The notes under the pieces: model-generated | The model's database searches: none | The model's input: only the letters and a program-made list of their open reading frames with translations | What the model was told of the DNA's origin: nothing | Origin: Argentina anserina | Lineage: Eukaryota > Streptophyta > Magnoliopsida > Rosales > Rosaceae | DNA length: 64,000 nt | NCBI RefSeq assembly: GCF_933775445.1 | Contig: NC_065877.1 | Span: 29,264,001-29,328,000, forward strand | Direction of reading: 5' to 3' | Shown: one piece after another, positions 1 through 13,827 of the stretch | How positions within the stretch are numbered: position 1 is the first letter of the stretch | Layout: every line of letters begins with the position of its first letter | Program-made: the position numbers and the translations under genes

Positions 1-2926
1 CAAGAACACTATCTTGTTGAGATCTGGAAACAGCTGTGTGGTCAATGAAATTAGATAATATCATTACAAACTTACATACAACACCATCCATCCCATCAGG
101 GAAATATCTGAAGGCAATAAAGGATTACCTCAGGGATATAAACTCGAAGAAGGTTCATGAGGGAAAGGCTGCTGGGACTCAAAGCTTCTAGGTATCTTTT
201 ATGTTCTTCATCAAATTCAAAGTCATGCTCTTTCAAACTTTTGTAATAATGTCTCCAGATAGAGCGGTGGATCTCTAACATATCTTTGACCGCAACATTT
301 ACTTCCCGAGACCAGTCGTACTGGTGTAACCCTTTAACTTCCACCACTGCTGATTTAATAGAATTAGTTGCAAACCACGCATGCATTGGGGTGTAAGTCT
401 TCTTGTCAGTGACTATGTGGAAAATTAATTTTTCAGGATTGGCTGAATTTTGGACTGTAGAAGAGACAACAACAGAAGCTGCGAGGACGTTATCTGTTAG
501 GAGAACAAGATGGTGAAAGGAGGGATCAGAGAGCTGAGAAACATATTCAGGTGATGGTAAACGAGATCGAGCCATTGCATTTACTGCATATTCTTCAGCT
601 AACTTGAGGCAAAGACAATGTACGCCCCTGGGCACACCATGTGAAGCTAAATGCCAATAAATCGACTCCCGCTGCCTGGCTGACTGAACCTTGTGTTCCA
701 TCTTTGATAGCTACACATTACCCAAAGATATAAGAATATGTACAAAAGGGTATACACACAGAAGTGTCTGTATTGTGTAAAAATAGATTCTTTAAATAGT
801 TTCAACACAAAATCTCAGTCTTATTCCTAAGGCTTGGTTCTACTAAATTCTAGCTTGGGCCTAATGAAGTAAAGAACTGGCATCATTTCCGACTAGATAG
901 CAAACCAAAACAACAATCTACTTGGATTTGACAACGAATCTCATTAACCGAATACTCATGATACCTCAGTTCGTTTACCTTCGATTTCGCTATATATCAG
1001 TCTCACACTGTCTGTGATGATTTTCTGAAGAGCACGTAATGATATTTTTTTACCACAGAATGCAAGTTCTCAACTTTTCATTTGAATTTAACTCTGAGTC
1101 AAATTTCGACCATGGACAAATTCTATTTACCTAACTGATTGAAGCTAGAAACAAGTGGACAAAAATTGGCCAGCAACTCAGTCAAGTCACTTTACCAGCT
1201 TTAATAGTCCAGTGGTCCAAAAATTCGGCAATCCCAAGTAAAGGTAGCCTCTTCCATATCAGGAGCGAGGAAGTGAAGTTCCTCTAAAAAGGTTGCTCAG
1301 CTAATTTTCAGATTCTGGAATATAAACAATACCACACCGAATAAATTGGCCATAGATAATGATGGCACAGCTCCATGCACTGCCTGCAGAAAATGACCCC
1401 TTGGTGGGAATGCATAGTATGACTACAAATGTCTTAATATGGCCATTTGGTTGTATATAAGCTAAGAATTTTGAGCGATTGTTAACATAAGCAGATGAAG
1501 CTCATAATGGTCAGGAGAGCTGAGCATACTAAATAAAACCAAGATGGGTAGTTGGAATTGATTTAAGTCCATGACCAAAACTTGCCGACTCCATGTGGTT
1601 GGACTAGACCATGGCATCAGCCTACCAAGTAATAATGATGGAAAATGAAGCAAAACAAACCGCTACAAGTAAAAAAAAATGAAATGTATAGACTAGTGAG
1701 AGTGAGTGCAATGTACCATAGCTTTTGTTCGGAATGCGAATGCCTTGATGTCTTGCTGTTTTAACGTCATTTCCTGGACAAGCTGGTTGAACGACTCTAT
1801 CCCACCTCCTCCCTCATTATCATCAATGTTACCATCCTTTGCTTCTAGTAGTGCTCTTGTCAATTCCTCCCTGAGCTTTTAATCCATCACCCACGTTAAA
1901 AAAACAAAACACATTAGGCTGATTCCTCCCATCATTTATAAGGTCATGTAGATAAACCCAAAAGAGTATTTCCCATTGTGTGCATATTCTGAGTGCTTCT
2001 CCCACTCCCAGCTAAAGGAAGCTTTCCATAACACAAATACAATTGTGGAAATAGAATTTTGCTGGCAAAAATTATTTTGTATTTATTATTTTTCATTTTT
2101 CTACATAATTCAAAGGATCAAGTGGCTGAAAATGGGCAACTGGCCACGTGTCCACGAAAGCAACTGGGGAGTAGTGATGGTGATACACTATAAATATAAA
2201 TACAAACCGACAGTTCCCAAAATGCGTTTATCCATTGACTCCACTATGGAGTTTTCCTACTACTATGCAACAACTCTATAATCATCCAGCATTACGATGA
2301 TTATTTGTTCCAGAAAATAAGTTAATATAATTTGGTGTTATAGTCCCTAATTATGCTATTTTATGGCTTCAATAAAGGTGGCCAAAAATGGCGTTATGCA
2401 TTTTCACAAGTAAAAGGAACACTTACAAGAGATGCATCACTGCCGCCGAAGAACCTCCATCCTGTACAATCTGCACTCACCAAAACCAAAACTAAATATT
2501 AAAAAAATTGAGATATTTTCAAGTTATTCAAAGAGAAATTTAAAAAGCTAATTCTGAAATGAACGCCGGTTTCAATTTCCGATTGTTCCAGAAATCAAGG
2601 TAAAAAATTCGAGACGAAGCAACAACGTAAAAAATGAAATGTACAGCTCCGCCAATCGCGGCATTACCAAATCTCACTAATTACCGGATTCAGGTAAAAA
2701 AACATTTACCAGGCGACGAAGAACAGGCGGAGGAGGATTCGAGAACAATGAAGGCGATCCTGACGAAAAGAAACGGCAAAAGGAGCGCGAGGAAGAGGAC
2801 GAGCGGCAAAAGCGACCTGCCGGAGAATCTCCTCGCCGGCGCCGGAGATCCTTTCCCGTTGCCGGCGCCGGCGTTGGATATCGTTAACCTCTTTATCCCC
2901 GTGGTGGAGATGTAGAACCTCATCAT
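1..2926 (-). CDS. GAUT15: Galacturonosyltransferase GAUT15-like, 5' part (five exons, continues past the left edge)
   Basis: This is a Golgi type II membrane glycosyltransferase of family GT8, the group that builds pectic homogalacturonan. Exons read on the minus strand are 2926-2710, 2470-2427, 1875-1717, 710-129 and 33-1. All junctions are GT/AG and phases agree, giving 345 codons before the edge. The protein starts [13 protein letters not shown], has one membrane segment at about residues 39-62, then a stem, then conserved GAUT stretches ([41 protein letters not shown]) and LFPDLNKIV at the edge. The DxD motif and the rest of the catalytic domain lie outside the window. Two adjacent ATGs (2926, 2923) could start it; the second gives the MRFYIS start that resembles Arabidopsis GAUT15 (MKFYIS), as I recall it. 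The very short second exon and the RRFSGRS-hydrophobic N-terminus separate it from other GAUTs. No break was seen. Confidence 0.93.
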
Positions 2927-4156
2927 GCGCCGGAACGCGACGAACTCATCACCGGCGGCTTCATCATCGATCAATGCTATGAGTTTCCGGCGATCGACGA
3001 TCGGAGAGGGAGTAATGGACGGCGAGATCGAAAGAAAGAGCGAGATCGGAAATGGAGATAGGGGAGAGGTCACGGGCTCGATGAAGAAGAAGAAGAAGAG
3101 AGCAGAGTAGTACTAGAGTAGAAGAGTAGCCTCAACTCTCTCTTTTTATTCGGTTTTAATAATTATTTTATTTTATTTTAAATAAATAATTTGGGGGAAT
3201 AAAAATAAAAATAATGATTAGGGAGAAAAAGCCAAAACCAAAGCCGCGTTGAAAGCCGCGGGAAATAGATGGGGGAATTTTTATGAGGAGGTGTGACGCA
3301 ATAAAATAGAAAGGTAAAAGGTAATTCTGCCCTTGGATTAGGGGTTAAATAACGGATCTGGCCACTAATCTCACCGACAAATTAAGAGGGAGAGTCACAC
3401 CACCTACACACGCGCCTTTTCTTTGGGTTTTCCCTCGCTTTCTTTCTTGTCGGGGCCCACCCGGGGTGGTGATCTGTCGCTGATGACTTTCTATTTGTGC
3501 CGACAATGGGTATGCTTACGCCAAATTTTTTTATTATTCTCTCCGATTTTTTTTATATAGGTTGTTTTAAGAGTTTTTACAAAAATTAAGAAACAATTAT
3601 AATGTCAATTCCACGTAGTATTAGAGAAAGTGGTTCATTTCCACGTGGAGAGTACAGTGTGGCGGAAGTATCTATAGGATTGGTAGCTATACAGTTATTA
3701 TTAGTTCGTTGAGTGGTTACGTATGGATGGATCGAGACACAAAATCAAGATGTAAAATTCCGGGGTGCTAAATATACTATTTTGGAGGGTATTGATTGGG
3801 AATAATAATAACGTATCCGGGCTTGGTAAAGATCTCGTCATTTATTAGGATGTTCACCTATATAAATTCTTGTTAAAATTGATGAGACTTGTGACAATAC
3901 ATTTCTGATGACGATGATGTGGGTACTCGATACTGTAGGTGAAAGCGCGCCGGAAGATTACATCGATCCCTTTCGGTTCTTCCTTCTCTGCTTGAAGGGG
4001 CAATACATGCAGGAGTTCTGAGTAGACAGCTTTGACTGCATTGGTTAGCTAGTTAGGTCTGATCCAATAAATCAAACCTCTTCAATTACCACCCCTGATC
4101 GAGTCACCGTACTTATTACAAATTATGGTTGCGAAGAAAAAGACGACGTCATGTGC
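2927..4156. other. Upstream region of GAUT15 and intergenic DNA
   Basis: The first 200 bases hold the likely GAUT15 leader, with GAA/GA-rich stretches near 3080-3110 (CT-rich in the gene's direction). The rest is AT-rich single-copy-looking DNA without a gene I can support. It ends at a solo LTR. Confidence 0.5.
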
Positions 4157-6607
4157 TGTCACAATTCCGAAATTATCACTCGAAATTAAAGTCATTAAAA
4201 TTTTTTTAAAACAATCTCAAATATATTAAAATCATCTTATAGTCACAGTGTATCGTAATTGAGTTCATAATACATCTCAGTCGATTTGATTATTACAAAA
4301 CCAGTTTATAATTCAAGTATTATAACAAATAGCAATGTAAAATCCTCTCAATCCTCACCACAAATAGAAATAATAAACTTCGAAAATCTTCAGAGTACTC
4401 TTTCAATTCTGCTAATCCACACATGCATAACTATCTCATACACCATCGAAGTGCACCAGGATTGTAAACACAAACCCGGTAAGCTTTGCAGCTTGCAGCT
4501 CGTATGAGTAAACCAACAATATAACACACATAGTATACAAAAGAAAATACATATGACATTTAAATATAAATGCACTCATAAGACACAGGATGAACCATCT
4601 GAATGTCTAATAATATCTGAAAATATGTGTACACATGAGACATTAAGTAACCCATCTATTTACCCAAATTACATTCATAATACGGGTATTCATGAGACCC
4701 ATGTACTCATATGTTAACCCTCATGCAGTACGCCGTCAGATACTAGGCAACCCATATGTTACCCAATATCACAAAAATATGGGTACTCATGAGACCCATG
4801 CAACCCATCTTTTACCCCTCATGTAGTACTCCGGAAGACAGACTAGAGCTCTAACTGAATCGTAACTGTCACCCGGCCAAGGCTTGGTTCTGATACTGCC
4901 AACACGTCTGAAGATAGAAAAACGTTTTAATAAGATTCAAAGTTAAAACCACGTACAATAACAATCCACACATGTTATTGTACAACAACTAAACGACTCT
5001 TGCTTAAATAAAACAAATATAGTTGCCATAGTAAAACTCATTTGGAAATAAGAACGTGACAGTTTATAATATAGCAACTCATATATATGTATCATATTTA
5101 CCATTTATACACATACACAACCCACTATATCATATACATGTCATAGTTCGATATTTTAAATAAAACGTAAATGTGAGTCACCGCCAAGGGTAGACTCGTC
5201 ATAGTGAGATTTACTCACCCTTATTTTCCTGAGCGTAATTTCCACAATACCGAAAGCAAATACATGTCATAGTTGTATAATAAACTAGTTAGGAACGTTA
5301 CGTAAAACCTCAGATGCCGAAACATCACAACTGTTTACTGTTCAGCAAAATACGATTTTTGCGCAATCATTGTTCATGTAATTACTATTCATCAAATTAC
5401 TATTCATAAATTACTTTTACAATTACTGCTCATAAATTACTTTTACATTTTACTATGCAGAAATTACTTTTACAGTTTACTGTACATAAATTACTTTTTA
5501 CAAAATTACTGTTCACGCGCCGCCGCACGTGACGGCACATGGGGCTCACGCGCCCCCTCCGGCAGTCGCACGTGGCGCTCACACGCCACCCACAATAGCA
5601 GCGCGTCGGGCTACGCTCCGACTAAACCGGCGCGCGTGACCTCACACGCAGCCCTCAAAACTCCCACATTTCACTTTCTACGCCGGCCCTGGTCGTTAAC
5701 CGGTCCCCCGCTACCATCTGCTACTCCCACGCGCCGCCACAGACGGCGGCACGCGCTCCACCACCACCTCCGACCAAAACTCCACAAAACAACAAACATC
5801 AAACATGAAAAGTGAAGAGCATGAGGAGGAGGTCACAACCATACCTTCAATTCGCCCTACACCGACTGGAAACCGCTGGAATCGCCGCCGCAAGATTTCG
5901 GATTGAGATTTGAAGATCAGAGCAGTTGCAGCTCGATTCGAGCCTCACCGCCGGTGGAATCGTGTCGAGGAGGAGGAGGGAGGACTCGCAGTCGTGACAC
6001 TGAGCTCCTGCGACGCTGGCGACGTCAAAATTGACGGAGCCGACGCTGTGCTTCATCGGCGCTACTAGAGTTTCGCTTGGGGTGCGTCACCGTCACCACT
6101 GATCGACGCGCCGTGGCCGTGCGATTCCAACGACACCGGCGGTGTCTTGCACGGTGGCTTGTAGAGGGAATTTTCTAGAGAGAGAGGAGAGGCGATGGGA
6201 GAGAACCGGGGGAGAGGAGAGAGAGAGAGAGAGAATGAGCCGGTTTCCAATTTTGGAAACTAGAGTTTCCCAAAACTTCTCTTTTATACATTTTTCAAAT
6301 TCAGAAATCAACTTCCGTCGATAATAACTTCCACATACGACGTTCGATTAGGACGCATGATGTGTCCACGAATTTGTATCGACGAGCTCTACAACTTTCG
6401 TTTAGGAAGTTTTCGGAGACAAGCGACGAATAAAAGTCAATTCTCAAGTCACATAAAATGTAACGTTTTTCAATTTAAATTTCCGAAACCGGTTTCATTT
6501 CGTTTGTCATCGACGAGGAAACGAAAATGTAATTTTTATTCAATTTCCAAATTTAATAACTTACCTGAATTGATAGAAAGCTAACCCGAGAAATTCGCGG
6601 TATTATA
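4157..6607 (-). mobile_element. Solo LTR of the Ty3/gypsy family A (same family as 42257-52090)
   Basis: The plus strand reads TGTCACAATTCCGAAAT at 4157 and ends CGCGGTATTATA at 6607, the reverse complement of the LTR ends in the full-length element. The flanks are a perfect 5-bp target duplication, TGTGC at 4152-4156 and 6608-6612, so insertion and solo formation were both clean. Inside, in reverse order, are the same parts as the other copies: the TGGGTAAC/ATGAGTACCC block (about 4600-4820), the short ATTACTTTTAC tracts (5380-5510), a GC-rich block (5510-6060), a CT-rich run and the TATA region (about 6275-6290). Open frames inside it are not host genes. Confidence 0.9.
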
Positions 6608-6612
6608 TGTGC

Positions 6613-7166
6613 TGTAGCTTCCGATATAGGATTGTGACTATCAAATTAATGCATCTCTATTATTGATCTGCTCTCTCAGAATGGATCGCAATGCAGAAAA
6701 CGTATCAGCAAATGTTTGGGACAGACCCGACTTCACAAGTATATGTTGACATGATGTGATGTTTTGCTGTATATGAAAATGAGGGTTATGTTTCAATAAT
6801 GGATTAAGCCGTTTGGGAGGGATCTTCATTAATTTAGGTCATATAGGTATCGCTCAAGAAGAGAAACACACAAGTCCTTGAACTGTAGAAGGTCTTGGTT
6901 TACTGTAATAGTAAACCAGTTGTGATTTCTTTCCATCTCTGCAACTCCACGTATGTGGCACTAAAATGGTTTGGATTGTTTTGATGTTTGATAATTCATA
7001 AACAATAACTGTTATAGAATTTAAATATAAATATGAAAAATGGTTAATGAGAGGTAGTTGATCGAACTGTCGGTGTTTATTAGCTTGAGATGACATTTAC
7101 GTGATAGTGATATAAGAAACTATAAAAGGTAATCCTGTTCTAATTTCTTTTGTAATTTTCACCCTC

Positions 7167-7197
<31 letters not shown>

Positions 7198-9063
7198 TCA
7201 CAAAAAATTGGAGTCAAGTGACAAAGTGCCGTTGATTATATGATTGTTGATCAGTTTCTATAACATTGGATTTTCATCCATGATCGATCGATGTAAATGC
7301 GGCTCTCAGATCTCGATCGAGACAGATCTTAATTATAAAAGCCGATATCTGACTTGCCGTGAAAAACTGGGATGTGGTCGTCATTCTTCAATTACTTCTT
7401 TGTTCTTGAGACAGTTGGCCGGTGCAAGATGAAATCATGCATCTATAGATCGAATTCAAAGCCTAGCTAGCTTGTTCTAAGGTGTAACAGTATTAGGTTG
7501 TCCACTAGCTAGTAAATAGATGATGACCACATAGATCGAATGCATGCATGCATGTGGTTATACAACTAGAGGATAAACCATAAGATCCATTTCTTTCACC
7601 GTATTGTATACAAGTTTATGTGATATGATATTTAATACAGATTACTTACGGTGACGTCTATGTCAATCAAAATAAGTCATCGAGCATGACCAAGCTAGCT
7701 GTCCAAGCAAGTGTACGTTGATGATCGAAACACACTTATATCTGTAATTAATTCATATCAGATAAGCTAGTAGTATACGGTGTATACCTGGAATACTTCG
7801 TCGAATTGTAGAAGAACTCTTAATGATTTACTGATGTAGTTATTGTGTCATCCTGATGTATGAAATTTTCTAACTATATAAACACACAAGTGCGATAGTT
7901 CAGGTGGCCGGCATCATATTCGTATCTAATTTGAGGTTGAAGGTTTTGGTCCAACGTTTCCATGCACATGTATTGGTTTTGGCTTTCCGGCAAAATCTTA
8001 TTAGTCGGTCCATTTAATTATTAGTCCCCATGCTGCGCCAGTAATCAAGCTTTTACTTCCATGTGGTTTTTCATTGCGCTGGACGAAAACGTCGATCAAA
8101 GTTGCAGATCAATCAGTTTAATTTATACGTACATTACGACACTTAATTAATTGCTAGCTTAAACATTGAAACCTAACCTGAGGAATGCAAGTCTCTTAGT
8201 TTCTCCAAATGGAACCACCCATAACGATCTGCCTGCATGAAGTAGTTTCAACTTTTAACCTTATGCATGATACTGAATCAATACTTCAATTCAGAGTTTC
8301 AGACCCGGTCTCTCTTTTGTCAAACAGATCGACAGACTAATTAATTAAGGCCCCCAGTGGTTAATTTTCGATTACAATATGGAATAGTCCTAATTAGAAT
8401 CCTAAATAGCTAGATCTCCGGATCCTCATGAATCACGGTGTAGATAGTAGGTCAAAAAGACGAGCAACCTTTTCACTCGCACTATAATTTTCTACTGTAC
8501 CTCAATAACGATTTCACCATGCACATATATGTTTCTACTTCTTCATTCCCATGCAGCCATGCTTGTGTGCTAAAGTTTTGATTGTGACTAGCTTGAACAG
8601 TTTTGATTGTGTGCTAAAGTTGAAAAGCTCAGTACCGTTAATTGATTGAACACTACTTTATTCTCTGGTTGAATTATATTCATCAAAGTGTTCAACCATT
8701 TTCTAGCTAGTCAAACATAAGATTCAGGATGGCCCAAATTCTATCACAATTTGTCGGTAAGCATATGTACCTGATAAGTTTACTGGTCGATTAACATAAA
8801 TTGGCAACAATATTACTATACAACTCTTCCATTTTTCTTTGAATAATTAGTAGTAGAACGATTGAAAAGATCTACGTGCTAAAGAGGCATCGCTGAAGTC
8901 CATATATATCAAAAATGTCTGTAGGTTCGTAAACATGTATTACGTACGTACCATCGAATGCGCTCTTAATTCGATCATTGGGCCTCTGGTGAATCAATTA
9001 GATGGACGAACGAGTAGTACTCTAGCATATGTACAAGGCATAAGATACTGTACGTTAGATGGG
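6613..9063. other. Intergenic DNA without a supported gene
   Basis: AT-rich DNA with short open frames of no recognisable family. It holds a TA microsatellite (7173-7198) and an ATGC run near 7541-7554. I see no RNA gene or element ends here. Confidence 0.5.
7173..7198. repeat. (TA)n microsatellite
   Basis: Thirteen uninterrupted TA units. Confidence 0.95.
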
Positions 9064-9068
9064 GGACT

Positions 9069-9190
9069 AGATGAAAGGTATATTGATTGAATTGATATCT
9101 TACACTTGATTTGTTCTATATATATAATCAACTTAGATTACTATTACTCCCACAAATCACGGAGGAAATCACGCCCTAATCACGTTAACA
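9069..9190 (-). repeat. Copia 3' LTR
   Basis: In the element's direction it starts TGTTAACGTGATT, after a short GATGGGGAG purine tract, and ends TTTCATCT. It aligns with 14254-14371 along most of its length. The two copies differ by indels and by a block of about 15 bp that reads as inverted between them (plus strand: GGAGGAAATCACG here, CGTGATTTCCTCC there). Confidence 0.88.
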
Positions 9191-9197
9191 CTCCCCA

Positions 9198-12100
9198 TCA
9201 AGTTGGCGCATACACATCAAACATGTCCAACCTGCTAAGTGAGTCATAAAAAGCATTCGTAGACACTCATTTTGTGAGTATATCGGCAAGTTGCTCTTCT
9301 GTAAGAATAAAAGGAAAACTGATGATCTTCGCATCTAACTTCTCTTTTATAAAGTGACGATCAACCTCCACATGTTTTGTACGATCATGTTGCACAAGAT
9401 TATGTGAAATATCAATAGCCGTCTTGTTATCATAGTACAGCTGCATAGCACACTCAGTCTTAATGCCCAAATCTTGTAGCAAATTTCTAAGTCATAACAA
9501 TTCGCACACTCCCTGAGCCATACCTCTGTATTCTGCCTCAGCACTAGATCGAGCTAGCACTTTTTGTTTCTTACTCTTCCATGTAACAAGATTACCCCAA
9601 ACAAAGGTAAAGTACCCTGATATGGATCTCTAATCTGTAATATTTCCAGCCCAGTCTGCATTTGTGAAGCCACAAACCGCAAAGATATTATTGTGATTAG
9701 AGAACAGTATTCCTCTCTTTGGAGCTAACTTTAAGTACCTCAAAATCCTTACAACAGCATCCATGTGGTCCACACTGGGATTATGCATGAATTGACTCAC
9801 TACACTTACTGCATACGCAACATCTGGTATGGTATGTGATAAATAAATCAGGCGTCCAACTAGCCTTTGATAACGAGGTTTTTCAGCAGGCATTTGATCT
9901 GGATACTGTGCTAACCGATGGTTCTGCTCAATAGGAGTATCAATGGGAGTGCAATCCAACATACATGTCTCTGTTAGTAGATCAATGATGTACTTCATCT
10001 GACACAGATATATACCATCACTTCCCCGGACTACCTCAATGCCCAAGAAGCACTTGAGTGTACCTAGGTTCTTCATCTCAAACTATGTGGTTAGCTGTTT
10101 CTGTAATCTATTCACCTCAACAGTATTATTCCCAGTAACTACCATATCATCAACATATATAATTAGAGCTGTTACCTTCCTTTGTTGATGTCTGATAAAT
10201 AATGTGTGATCTGAATTACTCTGTCTGTATCCAATTTTCCTTATGAATTGTGAGAATCTTCCAAACCAAGCACGAGGTGACTGTTTAAGACCATATAAAT
10301 ACTTTCTCAATCTGCATACAAAGTTACTTGGAGAAGCGGCCACATATCCAAGCAGAAGATCCATGTACACTTCCTCTGTAAGTTCTCCATAAAGGAATGC
10401 ATTCTTAACATCAATCTGTCTGAGTTGCCAGTTTAAGCTAGCAGCAAAAGAGAGCAATACCCGAATATTGTTTATTTTTACAATAGGTGCAAATGTCTCA
10501 TCATAGTCTATGCCATATGTCTATGTTAACCCTTTTGCTACTAGACGTGCTTTATACCGGCTTACTGACCCATATGGATTATGCTTCACTGTAAACACCC
10601 AATGACATCCCACAATCTTCTTGCCATGAGGTGGAGATAAAAACTCCCAAGTATTATTCTTTTGTAATGCTTCCATATCTTCCTCTATTGCTTTCCTCCA
10701 TTTTGGATCTCCCAATGCATCATGCAGTTTGTTAGGTACTGAAACAGTAGATATTTGATTCACAAATGATTCATATGACTTAGACAACCTTTTGGTAGAC
10801 ATAAAATTTGCCACATGATACTTAGCTTTAGCCTGAAGGGTAGGTTCATACTTTTTTGTGGAATGACCCCGAATAGACCTATTTGGCAAGACATATTGTC
10901 TACTATTAGCCTCACTAGTATTAGCCCTAATAGGATGACTAACCTCATATGAGTGATCTTCCGTACCAAGGGAGCATTGGTCATGTGTAGAAACAGTAGT
11001 ACAGGAGACATGAGGGGCAGTTGTGTTTTCATCTTCTAGTACGTGAATCTCTGGAGTGACTCCATCGCCGGAATCATCTGGTGGTGCCTGTGTAGCTGAC
11101 ACATTGGTAATCTCAATTGAGTCTGTCACCATATCTACTGGCTTACTTGTCTCCCCCTCTCCATGATACATCTCTTCAAAATATGAATTCTCCCCCTGAA
11201 GAGAAGTAGCGGAAAAGGCAAAATAGCTCATGTCCATAGTGACATAGTACTTCCTGGTATGTGGATGATAGCACCGGTACCCCTTTTGATGTTCTCTACA
11301 CCCAACAAACACATATTTAACTGTCCGGGCATCCAATTTAGACCGATGATGTTTGGGAAGATGGACAAAATCAACACAACCGAAAACACGGGCAAGAAGA
11401 TTATGAAAAGAGGGTAATGAGACATGAGATGCAAGCACCTCATAGGGATTTTTTCCCTGAAGGACACCAGAGGGAAGACGATTAATGAGGTGGGCGGAAG
11501 TGATGACAACATCACCCCAAAGGTACTTAGGCATATGGGCACTAAAAAGAATACACCGAGTCATATCACGTAAATGACGATTTTTCTTTTCAAAAACTCC
11601 ATTCTGCTCAGGTGTGTAAGGACACGTTGTTTGATGAACAATTCTGTGCGTGTTAAAGAACTCCTGAAAGACATGATTCACATACTCCCCCCCATTATCA
11701 GAACGAAGAACTCTAATTGTGGCATTATATTGGGTTTGAACAGTGGTATATAAGGTTTGAAAAGCCGGAAAAACCTCATCTTTAGTTTTGAGGAGAACAA
11801 TCCATGAAAGACGGGTGAAATCATCAATAAATGACACGTAATACCGCATCTCTGACACAGTAGACTCTTTGGAGGGTCCTCAAACATCAGAATGAATTAA
11901 TTCAAAATGAAGAAGACGTTTATTAGAATTACTAGGGGAATAGGTAAATCGATGACTTTTGCCCAAAACACATGTCTCACAACGTAAAAGTGACTCATCC
12001 ACATTAATAAACAAAGTAGGCATAGATTTTTTCATAACACTAAAAGATGGATACCCTAACCGACGATGCCATAACCAAACTTCACTTAGCTTGTCAAAAG

Positions 12101-12526
12101 TGTAGATTAAAGCGGTCCGAGACTGTGCTCCTGGTTTCTCCCCCGCATATGTCTGATCCAGATTAAACAACCGGCCCCTCAGATACCCCCGACCAATTAA
12201 CTCCCCGGTGAGAAGATCTTGAAATATCACATACATAGGAAAAAATGTCACATAACACTTAGCGTCAGTGTTTAATTGGGGAACATATATCAAATGATGA
12301 GATAAAGCAGGTAAATAGAGCACATTGTGAAGCTCTATTTGGGAGTAATACGAACTGACCCTTTCCCTAATACGGGGAAGGCCTCATCATTAGCATTAGT
12401 AACATAGTGTACTGGTAGAGGAGACAATACGGTAAAATAAGATTTGTCATAAGTCATATGATCAGACGCACCAGAATCAATAATCCATGTATCAAAACCA
12501 ATAAAGTTAGAAATATTTAAAGACAT
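9198..12526 (-). pseudogene. Copia pol: protease, integrase, reverse transcriptase, RNase H (broken)
   Basis: Fragments follow in the right order from high to low coordinate. The protease has IDSGASDHM (about 12480). The integrase zinc region has LWHRRLGY and CETCVLGK, and the core has FIDDFTRL, RSDNGGEY and PEQNGVFEKKN. The reverse transcriptase has DVKNAFLYGEL and YVDDMVV (about 10145). RNase H has TNADWAG, SSAEAEYRG and YYDNKTAID. The C-terminus reads VYAPT with a stop at 9198-9200, typical of the family. In-frame stops at 11880-11882, 10521-10523, 10083-10085, 9630-9632, near 9485 and at 9267-9269 divide it. The first and the one near 9485 replace a conserved Trp codon (TGG to TGA). No intact polyprotein remains. 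Confidence 0.92.
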
Positions 12527-12540
12527 ACCAATTTTACCAC

Positions 12541-12910
12541 GAACAGCTATGGATGCGGTAGGTATTGCTCCTCATGCTGTGTGATGATCATGTCCAACCA
12601 GACCATAAATATCTGGTTCGTGGACGAATTGAATGGCTGATTTTGCCTTAGGACGATAATTAGGCCGCTTAGGCCTAAGGTGTGGATACAGCTTCCAACA
12701 GGTTGCCCGAGCATGGTTAGTATCATGACAATAAGAGCAAGGAGTGCGGGGCTGATTCTCAAAGCCTGGTGGTGGTCCTCGCTGATGAAGTGGAGCTGGA
12801 GTGGCCTGCTGAAGGGGTGGTGCCAGAGAGCTAGCATGAACAGTAAGGCTGGAAACTTCAACTCGTGTCTGATGAAGACTCTCCTGTTGAGATTCATCAT
12901 TTTCGGATAT
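12541..12910 (-). pseudogene. Copia gag, C-terminal part with CCHC zinc knuckle
   Basis: On the minus strand a Pro/Gln/His-rich stretch leads into CSYCHDTNHARATC (about 12695-12736), a CX2CX4HX4C nucleocapsid knuckle, followed by a basic segment and then the protease. An in-frame stop near 12577 separates it from pol. Upstream, near 12910-12930, the match to gag ends abruptly. The missing N-terminal half is found just beyond, on the other strand. Confidence 0.8.
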
Positions 12911-13019
12911 ATGTGAAAGCTGTAATTAGGCTAGGGGTTTGGTCTTTCTGAGCAATTCCATTTACCAAACCTGTCAGTATTTCTCTCTGTCCAATTTTCC
13001 CGCAGCTTTGAGTAAGGAG

Positions 13020-13130
13020 CTCAAAATCCGATCCGGACTAGCTCCGACCTGACCCGGACCAGCTCCGACCCGACCCGATCCGGACCATCTCCGACCTGAC
13101 CCGGACCAGCTTCGCCCCAACCCGGACCAG
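13020..13130. repeat. GC-rich minisatellite in the copia leader
   Basis: About four imperfect copies of a unit close to GACCTGACCCGGACCAGCTCC stand before the plus-strand gag start. This is much more GC-rich than its surroundings. Confidence 0.75.
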
Positions 13131-13251
13131 ATTTGGTTGTCTTGGTTGTCAGTGCAGGTTCACCGACAGTGCACGTGCACCAAAGACAGGTTCATATATG
13201 TTTTTTTTTGTGTTTCCGCTGTATAATTCCTGATTTGTCCATTGTTTTTCA

Positions 13252-13827
13252 ATGGGTTCTGGCGACGACATTGAGAGTTCTCAGATCAATGATGTTTCGA
13301 CATTTAAAGTATATGTCAAAGGTTCTGACAGTAGTTCCTTTGGGGGAACCAAACTCAATGAGACTAATTTTCGTAAATGGAAAAGAATTATGACAGCTCA
13401 TCTTCGAGGCATGCACAAAATGGGGCATGTAACCGGAGTCACTAAGGCTCCTAGTGCCGATAATATTGTTGCCTACACTAAGTGGGACGACGATGATAGT
13501 CTTGTAATGTCAGTCTTGTGGAAAGCTATGAATGAAGAGATAGTTGATCTGATGGAGGCATGTGACACTGCGCATGCAATATGGGCGACACTGGAAGGCT
13601 TATATACTAATGACTCTAATTTCATACAGATTCATGAGTTAATGTGCACAGCTTTGACGATGTAACAAGATGGGCAACCGGTGGTGCAATATTTCACCAA
13701 ACTAAAGAATATTTGGGCTGAGATTGATGTGAAACGTCCTTGCCTGATCAAGAATCATGAGGATATTGTTTGGTACCAAAAAAAAAAGGAGCTTGAGCGG
13801 GTTCACCATTTCCTTGGTGGAGGATAG
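13252..13827 (+). pseudogene. Copia gag N-terminal half, opposite in orientation to the rest of the element
   Basis: The reading frame begins MGSGDDIESS and contains gag features of plant copia elements: LNETNFRKWKRIM near the start, HAIWATLEGLY, then QYFTKLKNIWAEID and ELERVHHFLGG. A TAA at 13663-13665 interrupts it, where CAA would keep the frame. It stops at a TAG at 13825-13827, where similarity also ends. It lies between the element's primer site (14242) and its gag zinc knuckle (12700), which is where a gag N-terminus belongs, but it runs the other way. An internal inversion of roughly 0.8-0.9 kb explains this best. A gag fragment inserted from another copy is the alternative. Confidence 0.82.
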